A DNA stretch of 64,000 bases from Haloglomus salinum (GTDB taxonomy: Archaea; Halobacteriota; Halobacteria; Halobacteriales; Haloarculaceae), in contig NZ_CP101153.1 in assembly GCF_024298825.1 (NCBI RefSeq), positions 3,162,001 through 3,226,000 on the forward strand, read 5' to 3'. The notes beneath the pieces were generated by a model that saw only the letters and a program-made list of their open reading frames with translations, had not been told where the DNA came from and searched no databases. Positions 1-7,836 of this stretch are shown piece by piece. A program made the translations under genes and the position numbers. Within the stretch, counting starts at the first letter, position 1, and every line of letters starts with the position of its first letter.

Positions 1-79
1 CCGCGGGACCGCCGAACCGGAGGATGTCGACCCGAGCGAGGCGCCCGGCGTCGACGACGAGGAAGCGAGCGCGGACTGA
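1..79 (+). CDS. C-terminal end of an acidic protein (5' end outside window)
   Basis: The frame starting at base 2 is open from the window edge to a TGA at 77-79 and encodes about 25 residues rich in Asp, Glu, Pro and Ala, ending EEASAD. This is typical of the disordered acidic tail of a haloarchaeal protein. Nothing about its function can be said because the gene begins upstream of the window. The reading direction is inferred only from the open frame and amino-acid composition. Confidence 0.5.
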   Translation, partial: RGTAEPEDVDPSEAPGVDDEEASAD

Positions 80-151
80 CTAAATGGCGAAGTTCGATAT
101 ATCTCGTAGATAAATCCGCAGATTCCCCCATACCGAATCATATCCATCAGT

Positions 152-382
152 TCATTCGGTATCTCTCTCGCTCCCGAACCACCGCTGGAAGTCGCCGGCT
201 TCGGCGTGGCCCGCCATCTCCCCCGCGAAGGCCAGGGTCCCCGCAAGCACGACCACGCCAGTCGCGTCCAGTCCGGCCGCGAGCCCGACACCGCCACCGA
301 CCAGGCCTGAGCCGACGCCGATGACGGCGGACTGTTCGGGGGTGTCACAGAACGGAAGCGTGAAGCCGAGGTCGAACGCCAT
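152..382 (-). CDS. Small glycine-rich membrane protein, unknown function
   Basis: A 76-residue protein. A short N-terminus (MAFDLGFTLPFCD) is followed by a Gly/Ala/Val-rich hydrophobic stretch at about residues 18-55 with one or two likely membrane passes, and then a charged tail ending GSERDTE. The start is an ATG at 382-380. I recognise no family. It is a single gene, convergent with the partial gene to its left and divergent from the antitoxin gene to its right, with a 249-base gap on that side. Confidence 0.55.
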   Translation of the reverse strand: MAFDLGFTLPFCDTPEQSAVIGVGSGLVGGGVGLAAGLDATGVVVLAGTLAFAGEMAGHAEAGDFQRWFGSERDTE

Positions 383-602
383 ACCTACATTCGGCGCTCA
401 GTGATGTTAAGCGCCACCCTGGGTGGGGTACTCCCCGGCCCGCAACCTCCAGGGGTCTCAGTTGTCGGGGGCGGTGTCGTTTGAAACCACCAGTCGCTGA
501 TATTCTGTTGAGGTCGTGCTGCATACAGAGGTTGTAGTCAGCATCGATCTACTGCCCGTTCTATCCCCCGGCAGTCAGGATTGATTCCGGCCACCCGAAA
601 CC

Positions 603-610
603 ACTTATTG
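603..610 (+). promoter_or_regulatory. TATA-like box of the antitoxin/toxin operon
   Basis: CTTATTGG lies about 25 bases before the ATG at 632. That spacing would put transcription initiation at or next to the start codon, the usual leaderless arrangement in haloarchaea. No Shine-Dalgarno sequence is visible between the two. Inferred from position only. Confidence 0.4.
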
Positions 611-631
611 GTGCTGCTGTAATACATATGT

Positions 632-904
632 ATGTCGAATGCGGATACGAAATCAGGAGATCCTCCGAAGACGAACATCAACATCCGTGTGACTGAGACG
701 TTTCTGGAGGACATCGACGCAACCTGGCAGGAAGAGGGATACAACAGTCGCAGCGAGTTCATTCGGGACGCACTCCGTGATGCGGTCCGCCATCCGGATT
801 TGACCCGGGGAAGTTGGAAGGAGATCGCTGCTGTCGAGCACGCGCGTCGGACTGGCGAGAGCGAGACGTTCTCGCGCGAGGACATCGTCGGCGACGATGA
901 GTGA
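632..904 (+). CDS. Ribbon-helix-helix (CopG/ParD-type) antitoxin
   Basis: A 90-residue protein. The core NINIRVTETFLEDIDATW followed by EGYNSRSEFIRDALRDAV (about residues 16-52) is a classic ribbon-helix-helix fold: a beta strand for DNA contact, then two helices with the S-R-S-E-F-I-R signature. The C-terminal about 38 residues (SWKEIAAVEHARRTGE...) would wrap the partner toxin. Its stop overlaps the ATG of the next gene (897), the usual translational coupling of antitoxin and toxin. It probably represses its own operon. The antitoxin is intact; its RelE-like partner is frameshifted. Confidence 0.85.
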   Translation: MSNADTKSGDPPKTNINIRVTETFLEDIDATWQEEGYNSRSEFIRDALRDAVRHPDLTRGSWKEIAAVEHARRTGESETFSREDIVGDDE

Positions 905-1182
905 GGAGGGCTGGCACTGGCAGTTCCGCACGCCAGCCAAACGAACCTACGACGACCTCGACACGCACGCCCAGAACCGTAGTCACCGACAAACTCGACG
1001 AGATCGTGGCAGACCAGTGGCGCGATACGGACGACTATCTCGAACCGCTGACTGGAGCGCCGTATTCCAAACTCAGAATCGGACAGTTCCGTCTCGGTGC
1101 CGAATGCGATCACGACGAGAAGATGCTGGACATCTACACCATCGAACACCGTAGCGGCGCGTACAAAGCTGACGACGATTGA
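897..1182 (+). pseudogene. RelE-family toxin, frameshifted
   Basis: The ATG at 897 overlaps the antitoxin stop and encodes MSEEGWHWQFRTPAKRTYDD and then LDTHAQNR, a normal RelE/ParE-type N-terminus. That frame then degenerates (SHRQTRRDRG). The rest of the toxin continues in the next frame from about 980: VVTDKLDEIVADQWRDTDDY, then EPLTGAPYSKLRIGQFRLGA and a C-terminus IYTIEHRSGAYKADDD. Removing one base around 978-984 (codons for NR/VTDK) restores a single protein of about 94 residues, the usual length. RelE toxins cleave mRNA on the ribosome. As written, this copy could make only the first third plus an unrelated tail. A sequencing error is the main alternative. Confidence 0.8.
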
Positions 1183-1332
1183 TACTGCACACGCGTCCTG
1201 AGTCCAGAGGTCCTGGCGAGAGTGCTTGAAGCCTGGTAGAACAATCGTGACCGACGTAGGAGGTGACTCTAGCACAACCTACCGAGGTCAATTGACCACG
1301 CCTACTGCATCAGCGGTTGGTGGGGGAAGGTT

Positions 1333-1551
1333 TCACTCTTCCTCAACGGTCAAGACGTCCTGCCAGGACGACTCACCGAAGAACGTCCGTAGCGCTCCGA
1401 GGACCCCCAGGTACGTCGCAATAAGGACGATTACGAACGGGATTACGAGTGTCAGCACCAAACTACCGAGTGGGTTGATTCCGAACATCTGGAGGAGCAT
1501 CATACCATGCGGTAGCCCCCACTTTCGAATAGTATTGTCGAAATCGGACAT
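1333..1551 (-). CDS. Small single-span membrane protein, paralogue of 6747-6938
   Basis: A 72-residue protein starting at the ATG 1551-1549. An N-terminal region (MSDFDNTIRKWGLPHG) is followed by a hydrophobic helix at about residues 28-52, then ALRTFFGESSWQDVLTVEEE. The C-terminal half aligns with the 63-residue protein at 6747-6938: both have a Gly-Ser/Gly-Gly-LV..LV.PF helix, then YLGVL.AL or YVGVL.AL, an FFG-x-ES block and an acidic VE-x-E tail. I do not know the family. A conserved membrane helix followed by a short cytoplasmic tail suggests a regulatory or accessory micro-protein, but that is a guess. Confidence 0.65.
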   Translation of the reverse strand: MSDFDNTIRKWGLPHGMMLLQMFGINPLGSLVLTLVIPFVIVLIATYLGVLGALRTFFGESSWQDVLTVEEE

Positions 1552-1695
1552 AACTACTTCCTGTCTCTGACTTCTGGAGGTGACCGACTCGCGCCCTGTA
1601 TCTCGCACGCCGTTTCTATCAGTTCCCATGGGTTTCGGTAGAGGCGGGTGCGGACACGGCGGACCGGTCACCACTTGACCAGCTACTGTCTGGCT

Positions 1696-1848
1696 TGCAT
1701 ACCGCGCCGCAGGCGCGGTTTCACCGGCACGAGGCCGCGAAGCGGCCGAGTGCCGGCCTTTTTTCTGAACGTTTTTTGCGCAAGTGGTTGCCGCAGACGG
1801 TCGGCGAAGCCGGCCGTCAAGGCAACCCGCAGCGGAAAAAAGCTCGTT
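1696..1848 (-). repeat. Multi-hairpin intergenic element, copy A
   Basis: A 153-bp element bounded on the + strand by TGCATAC (1696-1702) and GCTCGTT (1842-1848). It contains a perfect 8-bp hairpin with a GCA loop (1701-1719). Next is a nested hairpin with stems 1724-1730/1750-1756 and 1733-1738/1742-1747, facing GA dinucleotides and a GAA loop. The block CTTTTTTCTGAACGTTTTTT ends at 1776. A second nested hairpin follows (1786-1792/1821-1827 enclosing 1797-1805/1809-1817, GAA loop), then A6 at 1836-1841, which is T6 on the minus strand. The minus-strand gene 1848-2387 ends exactly at its right border, so it probably serves as that gene's 3' end. Copy B is at 52148-52321. Confidence 0.85.
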
Positions 1849-2387
1849 CAGACCAGCGTGTCGGGCCGGTCCCCGAGGTAGTCGAACACCGAGCCCATGG
1901 AGAAGCCGTAGACGAGGTGGGCGACGAGCGAGAGGACGACGTAGACGGCGAGCGCGGTGCCGCTGTAGCCGACGTTGAACGCCAGCACGAAGCCCGTCCA
2001 GAGGACGAAGCCGTAGGTGAGGCCAGCGGTCGCGTAGTCCTCGCCCGGCAGGTAGCGCCCGATGGAGGCGAACAGGAGCGGCCACGTCGTCATCCCGCCG
2101 CCGAGGAAGATGACGTACCCGGCGGCGAGCACCATCTCCGGACCCAGCACCGCGTCCAGCCCGATGAGTTCGGCCGTGGTGCCGAACGAGGACATCTCGA
2201 AGCCGCCCAGTGACGCGCCGACGAGGAAGACGACGGTCATCAACGAGGTGCCGACGAAGCCGCCGAGTGCCCCGACCAGCCCGTCCGCGAGGATGCCGGC
2301 CAGGACATCCACGTTGGGTTCGGGATGCTCGTTGGCGAGCGTCGTGTCCATGTTGGCGTCCTCCACGCCACTGTCGCTCTGTGACAT
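1848..2387 (-). CDS. Haloarchaeal multi-pass membrane protein (DUF6789-like)
   Basis: A 179-residue protein from the ATG at 2387 (MSQSDSGVEDANMDTTLANE). A 22-residue upstream extension is in frame but Arg-rich and unlikely. After an acidic N-terminus there are four likely membrane helices at about residues 40-65, 85-110, 120-145 and 148-170, with the sequence LAGILADGLVGALGGFVGTS at the first and a short acidic C-terminus DYLGDRPDTLV. The layout resembles the DUF6789 group of haloarchaeal membrane proteins, sometimes found near terminal oxidases. That assignment is from memory and tentative. The stop codon forms the border of hairpin element A. Confidence 0.65.
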   Translation of the reverse strand: MSQSDSGVEDANMDTTLANEHPEPNVDVLAGILADGLVGALGGFVGTSLMTVVFLVGASLGGFEMSSFGTTAELIGLDAVLGPEMVLAAGYVIFLGGGMTTWPLLFASIGRYLPGEDYATAGLTYGFVLWTGFVLAFNVGYSGTALAVYVVLSLVAHLVYGFSMGSVFDYLGDRPDTLV

Positions 2388-2503
2388 GTGTACGTATGAC
2401 GTTGGCCGTCCTGATAAGGATTGGCACACCATGCGGCGGACAGTAAGAACCACCGTGTCAAACCGGGAGTACCAATATCTGCTGACCGTGGATTCAGTGT
2501 GTT

Positions 2504-3310
2504 GTGGAGTGTCACAGGTATCTGGAGCGCCTCGGTGTCGACCCTGCTTCGGTGGGCTGCCCGGCGTCGGTAGCCGCTGTTACGTCGCTCCAGTCGGCAC
2601 ACGTCCGGACGGTCCCGTTCGAGACGCTGTCGGTCGCAGGGGACCCGTTCGACGGTGACAGCGGGGGAACTGCCGTCCAGCTCGAGGAGTCGGCGCTGTA
2701 CCGGAAGGTCGTGGCCGACCGGCGGGGTGGGTACTGCTACGAACTGAACGGGGTGTTCGGCTGGCTCCTCGACGAACTCGGGGTCGAACGGTCGTACGTC
2801 GCCGCCGTCAACCTCCACGAGGACGGCGAGGCTCGCCCTCCGGCCAACCATCTCGTCAATCTCGCGACGTTCGGTGGGAAGCGCTACCTCGTCGACGTGG
2901 GGCTCGGCACGCCGACGCTCCGGAAGCCGCTCCCGCTCGACGGAACGGTCGTGACGGACGAGGCCGGCGTCGCCTGGAAGGTCGTCGGGACCGAGCGGCC
3001 CGATGCCGATGCCCTGACCCAGTTCCGGTGTCAGAGCACGGGAGAGTGGAACGACCGGTACCTGTTCGACACGGAACCCCGCGACCTGAGTTACTTCCAG
3101 GCGACCAACGACTACCTCTCGACCGCCCCGGAGTCGCCGTTCACGGGGTCCCCGGTCGTGACCCGCGCGACCGACCGCGGACACGTGAAACTGACGCCGA
3201 CCCGGTTCGTCGAGTGGGTCGACGGCGAGGCCACCGAGCACCCGGTCGTCGGCGCCGAGGAGTGGTACGAGCGACTCGACGAGTGGTTCGACATCGACTA
3301 CCCCCGGTGA
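2504..3310 (+). CDS. nat: Arylamine N-acetyltransferase
   Basis: A 268-residue protein with a GTG start (MECHRYLERLGVDPA). It would transfer an acyl group from acyl-CoA to arylamines, hydrazines or hydroxylamines in the cytosol. The NAT catalytic triad is visible: Cys78 in DRRGGYCYELNGVF, His116 in ANHLVNL and Asp131 in YLVDVGLG. RTVPFETLSV near residue 36 is the other conserved NAT motif. The length matches the family (260-290). It is transcribed alone and converges on the Dna2-like gene with a 28-base gap. NATs are uncommon in archaea and the natural substrate here is unknown; transfer from bacteria is possible but base composition is not distinctive. Confidence 0.88.
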   Translation: MECHRYLERLGVDPASVGCPASVAAVTSLQSAHVRTVPFETLSVAGDPFDGDSGGTAVQLEESALYRKVVADRRGGYCYELNGVFGWLLDELGVERSYVAAVNLHEDGEARPPANHLVNLATFGGKRYLVDVGLGTPTLRKPLPLDGTVVTDEAGVAWKVVGTERPDADALTQFRCQSTGEWNDRYLFDTEPRDLSYFQATNDYLSTAPESPFTGSPVVTRATDRGHVKLTPTRFVEWVDGEATEHPVVGAEEWYERLDEWFDIDYPR

Positions 3311-3338
3311 CTCCCACCGGCAGCCGCCGGCCGACCAC

Positions 3339-6071
3339 TCAGCGCCGGGCCCACTGGAGGAGTCGCCGGTAGAACGGGTCCGACTCCAGCGCCGCCGTGT
3401 CGCCCACGAGCGCGAGCGACCGCTTCGCCCGCGTGAGCGCGACGTTCATCCGCCTGTGGTCCTCGAAGATGGGGCTCTCGACGCCCCCGGTCGCGACGAA
3501 CGAGACGACGATGACCTCCTTTGCCGAGCCCTGGAACCGGTCGACGGTGTCGACGGCGACTCCGGTCCCGTCGAGACGCTTGCCGATCTCGGCGACCTGC
3601 GCACGGAACGGGGCGATGACGCCGATGTCCTCGGGTGCGACCCCCGCATCGAGGTAGGTCCGCACGGTGTCGGCCACGGCGTCGGCCTCCGTCGGGTTCG
3701 TGTTCCCGACCTGCCGACCGTCCGGGTCCACGAAGGCGACGGCGTCGCGGAGCGAGTCGGGCAACCGTGACGTGTCCACCCCGTCGAGATTCTCGAGCCG
3801 CCGCCCTGCTACCTCGGGCGTCGCCGGGCGCAACTCGCCGTCGTAGAACTCCTCGGAGGAGAACCACTGGACGCGCTGGCACATCCGGTACTGGCGGTCC
3901 AGCATCACGCCCGCCTCTGGGTACGCGTCGATGAGCCGCTCGAACAGCGAGGTCTGGAGGTCGTTCTCCGCACGGACGACGGGCGGCAACTGCTGGTGGT
4001 CGCCGACGAGGACGAACCGGTCGGCGCGGTTCGTCGCGAGGAAGGTCCCCGGTTCGGTCAGCTGCCCAGCCTCGTCGACGACGGCCACGTCGAAGTCGCG
4101 GGATTTCACCGCGCGCGACCCGCAGGACGCGGTGGTCGCGGCGACGACCGACGCCTCCTGTAGTTCTCTCGCCACGCGGTCCGGGTCGCCCGTCTGGTCG
4201 AGCAGGTGGTCGTGCATGTCCGCCCGGACGCCCGACTTCGAGCCGACGCGGAGGAAGTCCTCGAACCCCTGGTCCCGGAGCGCCTCCAGTGCGTTGTCGA
4301 CCGCGCGGTTGGTGAACGCCGACAGCAGAACGCGGTCACCCCGCTCGACGAGCGCCCGGACGAGCGTCGCCAGCGTGTACGTCTTGCCCGTGCCCGGCGG
4401 CCCGTGGACGAGCGCGAAGTCCTCGGCGTTGAGCGCGAGGTTGACGGCCTCGTTCTGGGCCTCGTTGTTGTCGATGTGCGTCTCGTGGTCGTCGCTGAAC
4501 TCCGGGTCGCGCCGCCCGAACAGCACGTCCTTGCGCTCCTCGTCGCCCGCGAGGATGGCGTCGTGGAGCGCGTTCAACTGGCGGTCGACGGTCAGCTCCG
4601 AGGGGTAGACGTCCAGTCGACGGACGTCGAGCGGCTCGTCGGCCGTCAGGACGATGTCGCCGTCGGTGCCGCTCCCCAGTGACTCGACGCGCGCGAGTTC
4701 GGCCTTCGTCCGCGTGGGATGGCCCTCGCTAGCGAGGACGAGGTCGCCCTCCCGGATCTTCGAGACGGCCTCGCTCGTGCGGCGGGCGCGGAGTTCCCAC
4801 TGGCTCTCGGCCTCGCGCCACTCGCGGCCCGCGGGTTCGAGGTCGACGAGGGCGCGGTCGTCGTCGGCCCGTTCCTCGGCCGTCTGTTCCCAGAGCTTGC
4901 GGTACTCGCGGTGGACTTCCCGCCGCTCTGCCTCGATGGCGCGGTAGAACCGGTCGAAGTACGCCTGTTCCGCCTCGGTGACGGCGATGCCCGGAATCAT
5001 CCCGGCCTTCGCCTCCTGTTCGAGGCGCCCCGCCACGGCCATGCACGGGTCCTGCTCGAAGCAGTACTCGCACTTCGCGTTCGCCTCGTAGCCCGTCGGG
5101 ACCGAGTGGTCGTGCTCCATCGCGGCGAGGTGGTTGCGCTCGCGGAGGACGTACTCGGCGAACCCGCGGCCGATGGAGAAGTCCTTGGCCGGTGAGAGGT
5201 CGCCCGACTCCTCGTTGCGGTCGAGTGCGGCGTTCTTCGTGTAGATGAGCGTCCCCGTGTCCGGGATGGCCGCCGCGGTGTCCCCCCCGCCGCTGATGGG
5301 GGTTCCGTCCTCCTCGACCGCGCCGTCCACGTCGGCGTACTCGCCCAGCATCAGTGCGTAGCACGCCGCCTGCACCTTGTCCTGGAAGCGCGGCTCGCCC
5401 TTCGTGTTCTTCCCCGTCTTCAGCTCGACCGGCGCACCCCGGCGGACGGCGTCGGCCCGGCCCTTGATGCCGAAGGTCTCGGAGACGAGCGTCTGCTCGG
5501 AGCGCCAGCTGTCGGTCTCGGTCAACGTCCCCTGCTCCAGCCAGGCCTGGATGGCCGCGGCGTTCGCCCGCACCTCCTCGGCCACCTCGTCGGGGTCCAG
5601 TCCGAGCAGGCCGATGTCGAGCGCGGCCGCCTCGACCTGCTTCTCGACGGCCTCGTCGAGGTCGCCGCCGCGCAGGAGGTCGCCGAACACTTCGTGGACG
5701 ACGGTCCCCTTCACGACCGGATATTTGAGCGGGACGCCCTGCAGCTTGTTCAGGTAGTACATCCGCGGGCACTGGACCCACGCGCGGATGCCCGTCACGT
5801 CGACGAGGAAGTCCGGCTCGACGACGACCCACGAGGTGGGCGTGGTGCTGTACTGCGTCTCGCCCTGCCACTCCTCGGTCTCGACATCCGTGACGAGCAG
5901 TTCCATGCCTGGCTCGAGGTAGTCGGCGGTCTCGGCCCACTTGCGCCACAGCGTCACCTGCGTCGGCGGCGCCGCGCCGCCCTCTGGCCGGACCGTCACC
6001 TCGGCGAGGTCGGTCCCGCCGCTCACCGTCCGCGTCTCACCCACCTCGACGACAGGCCCCCGTACGTTCAC
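3339..6071 (-). CDS. dna2: Dna2-like Fe-S nuclease / SF1 helicase
   Basis: A 910-residue protein from a GTG at 6071; the 36-residue upstream extension is Arg-rich and overlaps the divergent promoter, so I exclude it. An N-terminal OB-like segment (1-85) is followed by a Cas4/RecB-type PD-(D/E)XK nuclease: Cys101, His126, Asp207, and Glu216-Lys218 in PVELKTGK. Cys334, Cys337 and Cys343 (CEYCFEQDPC) complete a four-Cys iron-sulfur site with Cys101. The C-terminal half is an SF1B helicase: GPPGTGKT at 557-564, DEAGQ at 666-670, the GDHQQLPPVV block near 690, and MNVALTRAKRSLALVGD near the end. This matches eukaryotic and archaeal Dna2, which trims flaps and resects DNA ends. The fused domain order and FeS cysteines make the call strong. 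Confidence 0.9.
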   Translation of the reverse strand: MNVRGPVVEVGETRTVSGGTDLAEVTVRPEGGAAPPTQVTLWRKWAETADYLEPGMELLVTDVETEEWQGETQYSTTPTSWVVVEPDFLVDVTGIRAWVQCPRMYYLNKLQGVPLKYPVVKGTVVHEVFGDLLRGGDLDEAVEKQVEAAALDIGLLGLDPDEVAEEVRANAAAIQAWLEQGTLTETDSWRSEQTLVSETFGIKGRADAVRRGAPVELKTGKNTKGEPRFQDKVQAACYALMLGEYADVDGAVEEDGTPISGGGDTAAAIPDTGTLIYTKNAALDRNEESGDLSPAKDFSIGRGFAEYVLRERNHLAAMEHDHSVPTGYEANAKCEYCFEQDPCMAVAGRLEQEAKAGMIPGIAVTEAEQAYFDRFYRAIEAERREVHREYRKLWEQTAEERADDDRALVDLEPAGREWREAESQWELRARRTSEAVSKIREGDLVLASEGHPTRTKAELARVESLGSGTDGDIVLTADEPLDVRRLDVYPSELTVDRQLNALHDAILAGDEERKDVLFGRRDPEFSDDHETHIDNNEAQNEAVNLALNAEDFALVHGPPGTGKTYTLATLVRALVERGDRVLLSAFTNRAVDNALEALRDQGFEDFLRVGSKSGVRADMHDHLLDQTGDPDRVARELQEASVVAATTASCGSRAVKSRDFDVAVVDEAGQLTEPGTFLATNRADRFVLVGDHQQLPPVVRAENDLQTSLFERLIDAYPEAGVMLDRQYRMCQRVQWFSSEEFYDGELRPATPEVAGRRLENLDGVDTSRLPDSLRDAVAFVDPDGRQVGNTNPTEADAVADTVRTYLDAGVAPEDIGVIAPFRAQVAEIGKRLDGTGVAVDTVDRFQGSAKEVIVVSFVATGGVESPIFEDHRRMNVALTRAKRSLALVGDTAALESDPFYRRLLQWARR

Positions 6072-6184
6072 AGCAGTCCCTGTGCCGTCGGGGGAAAGAG
6101 CGTATCGGTCATCCCGACCCGGGTGGCAATCGTGGCGTCTCCGTGGACGACACGCTCTTGCCGACGGACCACCGAACACGGAGC

Positions 6185-6736
6185 ATGCGCGTGCGCGACT
6201 GGCAGGACATCGTCGAGGACGTGGTCGACTCGGGGGCCGACCCGGACGGCTGGCGGGCCGTCGCGGGCGACCGACGCGGTGGCCTCGGCGAGGACATGTT
6301 CATCGGCCACCCGTCCGCGGGCGTCTTCCAGCTCAAGACGTACGCCAGGAACCCGTTCGACGTGAAGGGCGTCGGGAGCGAGGTGGCCCGCCGCATCGAC
6401 GACGACCTCGAACCGCTGTTCCCCGACCGCGACCACGACGGTCGGTTCGGCGTCCAGTCCGCGCCCGAGGACGAGGACGCCGCCGCGGAGTCGGCGAAGC
6501 GACTGGAAGAGGTCCTGAAGACCCACGCCGACGCGCCGACGACCGGCGACGCCCTGTTCGAGGACGTGATGGACGCGCTCGACTCGCCGGCGTTTGGCCC
6601 GATGGAGTACGAGTTCGACGGCCGCCCCGAGGAGATGAACGACCTCTCCGAGACGTTCGAGGAGGCCGAGGAACTGCTGTCGAAAGAGCTCGACGACCTC
6701 ATCGAGGAGGATGGGGTCGGCCGCGGCTTCGAGTAA
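6185..6736 (+). CDS. Conserved haloarchaeal hypothetical protein
   Basis: A 183-residue protein from the ATG at 6185 (MRVRDWQDIVEDVVDSGADP). An upstream in-frame ATG would add 14 residues but lies in the promoter region shared with the divergent dna2 gene. It is soluble and acidic. The first half has a compact core (GGLGEDMFIGHPSAGVFQLK) and the second is mainly helical with heptad-like Leu/Glu patterns (LSETFEEAEELLSKELDDLI). I do not recognise a domain. Divergence from dna2 with about 110 bases between the starts could mean co-regulation, but nothing more can be said. Confidence 0.65.
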   Translation: MRVRDWQDIVEDVVDSGADPDGWRAVAGDRRGGLGEDMFIGHPSAGVFQLKTYARNPFDVKGVGSEVARRIDDDLEPLFPDRDHDGRFGVQSAPEDEDAAAESAKRLEEVLKTHADAPTTGDALFEDVMDALDSPAFGPMEYEFDGRPEEMNDLSETFEEAEELLSKELDDLIEEDGVGRGFE

Positions 6737-6746
6737 CCGGCGACCG

Positions 6747-6938
6747 CTACTCCTCCGTCACTGATTCGTTCTCGACGCTCTCGACTGCCTCTGCGAACGA
6801 TTCCGCACCGAAGAACGACTGGAGTGCCATCAGGACGCCAACGTACGACCCGAAGGCGACGAGGAGGAACGGGACCACGAGCGCGATGACGAGTCCACCG
6901 ACGCCGCCCGTTCCAGCGAACTGCATCGGGAGGGCCAT
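6747..6938 (-). CDS. Small single-span membrane protein, paralogue of 1333-1551
   Basis: A 63-residue protein (MALPMQFAGTGGVGGLVIAL...). One membrane helix at about residues 12-38 is followed by ALQSFFGAESFAEAVESVEN and an acidic end. The block PF..VA.GSYVGVLMALQSFFG aligns with the micro-protein at 1333-1551, including the spacing from the helix to FFG-x-ES and the terminal VE-x-E. It converges on the gene 6185-6736 with a 10-base gap. The function is unknown. Confidence 0.65.
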   Translation of the reverse strand: MALPMQFAGTGGVGGLVIALVVPFLLVAFGSYVGVLMALQSFFGAESFAEAVESVENESVTEE

Positions 6939-7087
6939 ACTCGATTTTGTACAATTTCCACCTTAACGTGCACGATTGGGGTTCCGGGGTCGATGTGTCT
7001 GCGGAACCGGTCTCTGTGATATCGTTCTGAACGAGTCAGAGGCGCTCCAAGAAAGCCGATTCCACTACCGCTCCGGTCTCCGTACAG

Positions 7088-7093
7088 TTATAT
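7088..7093 (+). promoter_or_regulatory. TATA-like box of the RNase H-like gene
   Basis: TTATAT lies about 28-33 bases before the ATG at 7121, in a region that is otherwise G+C rich. This fits a leaderless or nearly leaderless transcript. The rest of the 182-base gap (6939-7120) shows no other clear element. Confidence 0.45.
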
Positions 7094-7120
7094 GCGGGCT
7101 CGCAGTCGGAGCCGGACAGG

Positions 7121-7768
7121 ATGCACTTCGACCGGGCGGACGACGGGGTAGAGCGGGTGGCGACGCTCGACATCGAGACGACCCACTGGAAACCGGAGTC
7201 GGGCGAGGTGGTCGCCGTCGGCGTCGGCGTCCACGAGCGCGGCACGCCCGGGTCGGAGGCAGTGTACGACTGTCTCCTCCGCGAGGGGGACGACGAGCCG
7301 GCCGTCATCCGCGACGCACTCGACCGGCTGGCCTCGTACGGGGCCGACCGGCTCGTCACGTACAACGGCGCCGAGTTCGATATCCCCTTCCTGCACGACC
7401 GGCTGCGGGCCCACGACGCCGACCCGGTCGCGCTCCCACCCGTCGACCACCTCGACCTCTACGCCGACCGGAAGCGACGCGCGGACGAGACCGGCCGGAA
7501 GTGGCCGAGTCTGGAGGAGTGTGTCGCGGCCTACGACGCCACTCCAGCCGAGACGCACTGGCGGGGGGAGCCGGTGACGAACAGCCGCTTCGGCGAGGAA
7601 CTCGGCCCGGAGTACCTCGACGCCGTCCGGGCCGGAGACGGCACCGGCCTCCGTGCGGTCGTCGAACACTACCTCCGGAGCGACCTCGAGAACAACTTCC
7701 TCGTCTACTACGGGGACGTGGGGACACCGTTCGAGCCGGCGTTCGCGGGAACACGACGAGATTTCTGA
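7121..7768 (+). CDS. Ribonuclease H-like 3'-5' exonuclease (DEDD, YprB-type)
   Basis: A 215-residue protein. The first DEDD motif is TLDIETTHW (Asp17, Glu19). The second, LVTYNGAEFDIPFL near residues 83-96, supplies the third acidic residue. A later segment HYLRSDLENNFLVYYGD probably carries the last acidic residue and the tyrosine. DEDD enzymes use two metal ions to cut nucleic acids from the 3' end, and the predicted-exonuclease subgroup (COG3359/YprB-like) has this length and layout. Single gene; 3' end converges on the minus-strand membrane protein. Substrate (RNA or DNA) cannot be inferred. Confidence 0.75.
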   Translation: MHFDRADDGVERVATLDIETTHWKPESGEVVAVGVGVHERGTPGSEAVYDCLLREGDDEPAVIRDALDRLASYGADRLVTYNGAEFDIPFLHDRLRAHDADPVALPPVDHLDLYADRKRRADETGRKWPSLEECVAAYDATPAETHWRGEPVTNSRFGEELGPEYLDAVRAGDGTGLRAVVEHYLRSDLENNFLVYYGDVGTPFEPAFAGTRRDF

Positions 7769-7836
7769 TTGGGTGGGGATATATATTTAAAATAACTGGA
7801 ATATAGTGAAAGTTGGGGCATAATACAGCTAACACG
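7769..7836. terminator. AT-rich convergent terminator region
   Basis: Sixty-eight bases between two convergent genes, strikingly A+T rich for this genome (GGATATATATTTAAAATAAC and on). There is no strong hairpin. Archaeal termination depends mainly on T-rich runs, which are present on both strands here, so a shared bidirectional termination zone is likely. Confidence 0.45.

Noticed and set aside
1333..2427. 364-residue minus-strand frame spanning hairpin element A
   Set aside because: Only the last 72 residues form a plausible protein; the rest reads through the element and the neighbouring gene in the wrong frame. The similar-looking NELFS and AKNVQKKGR segments near both hairpin elements come from the repeated DNA itself, not from a protein.
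2240..3241. 333-residue open frame opposite the arylamine N-acetyltransferase gene
   Set aside because: It is an antisense shadow created by the high G+C at third positions; the + strand frame has the NAT catalytic triad, and this frame has no recognisable motif.
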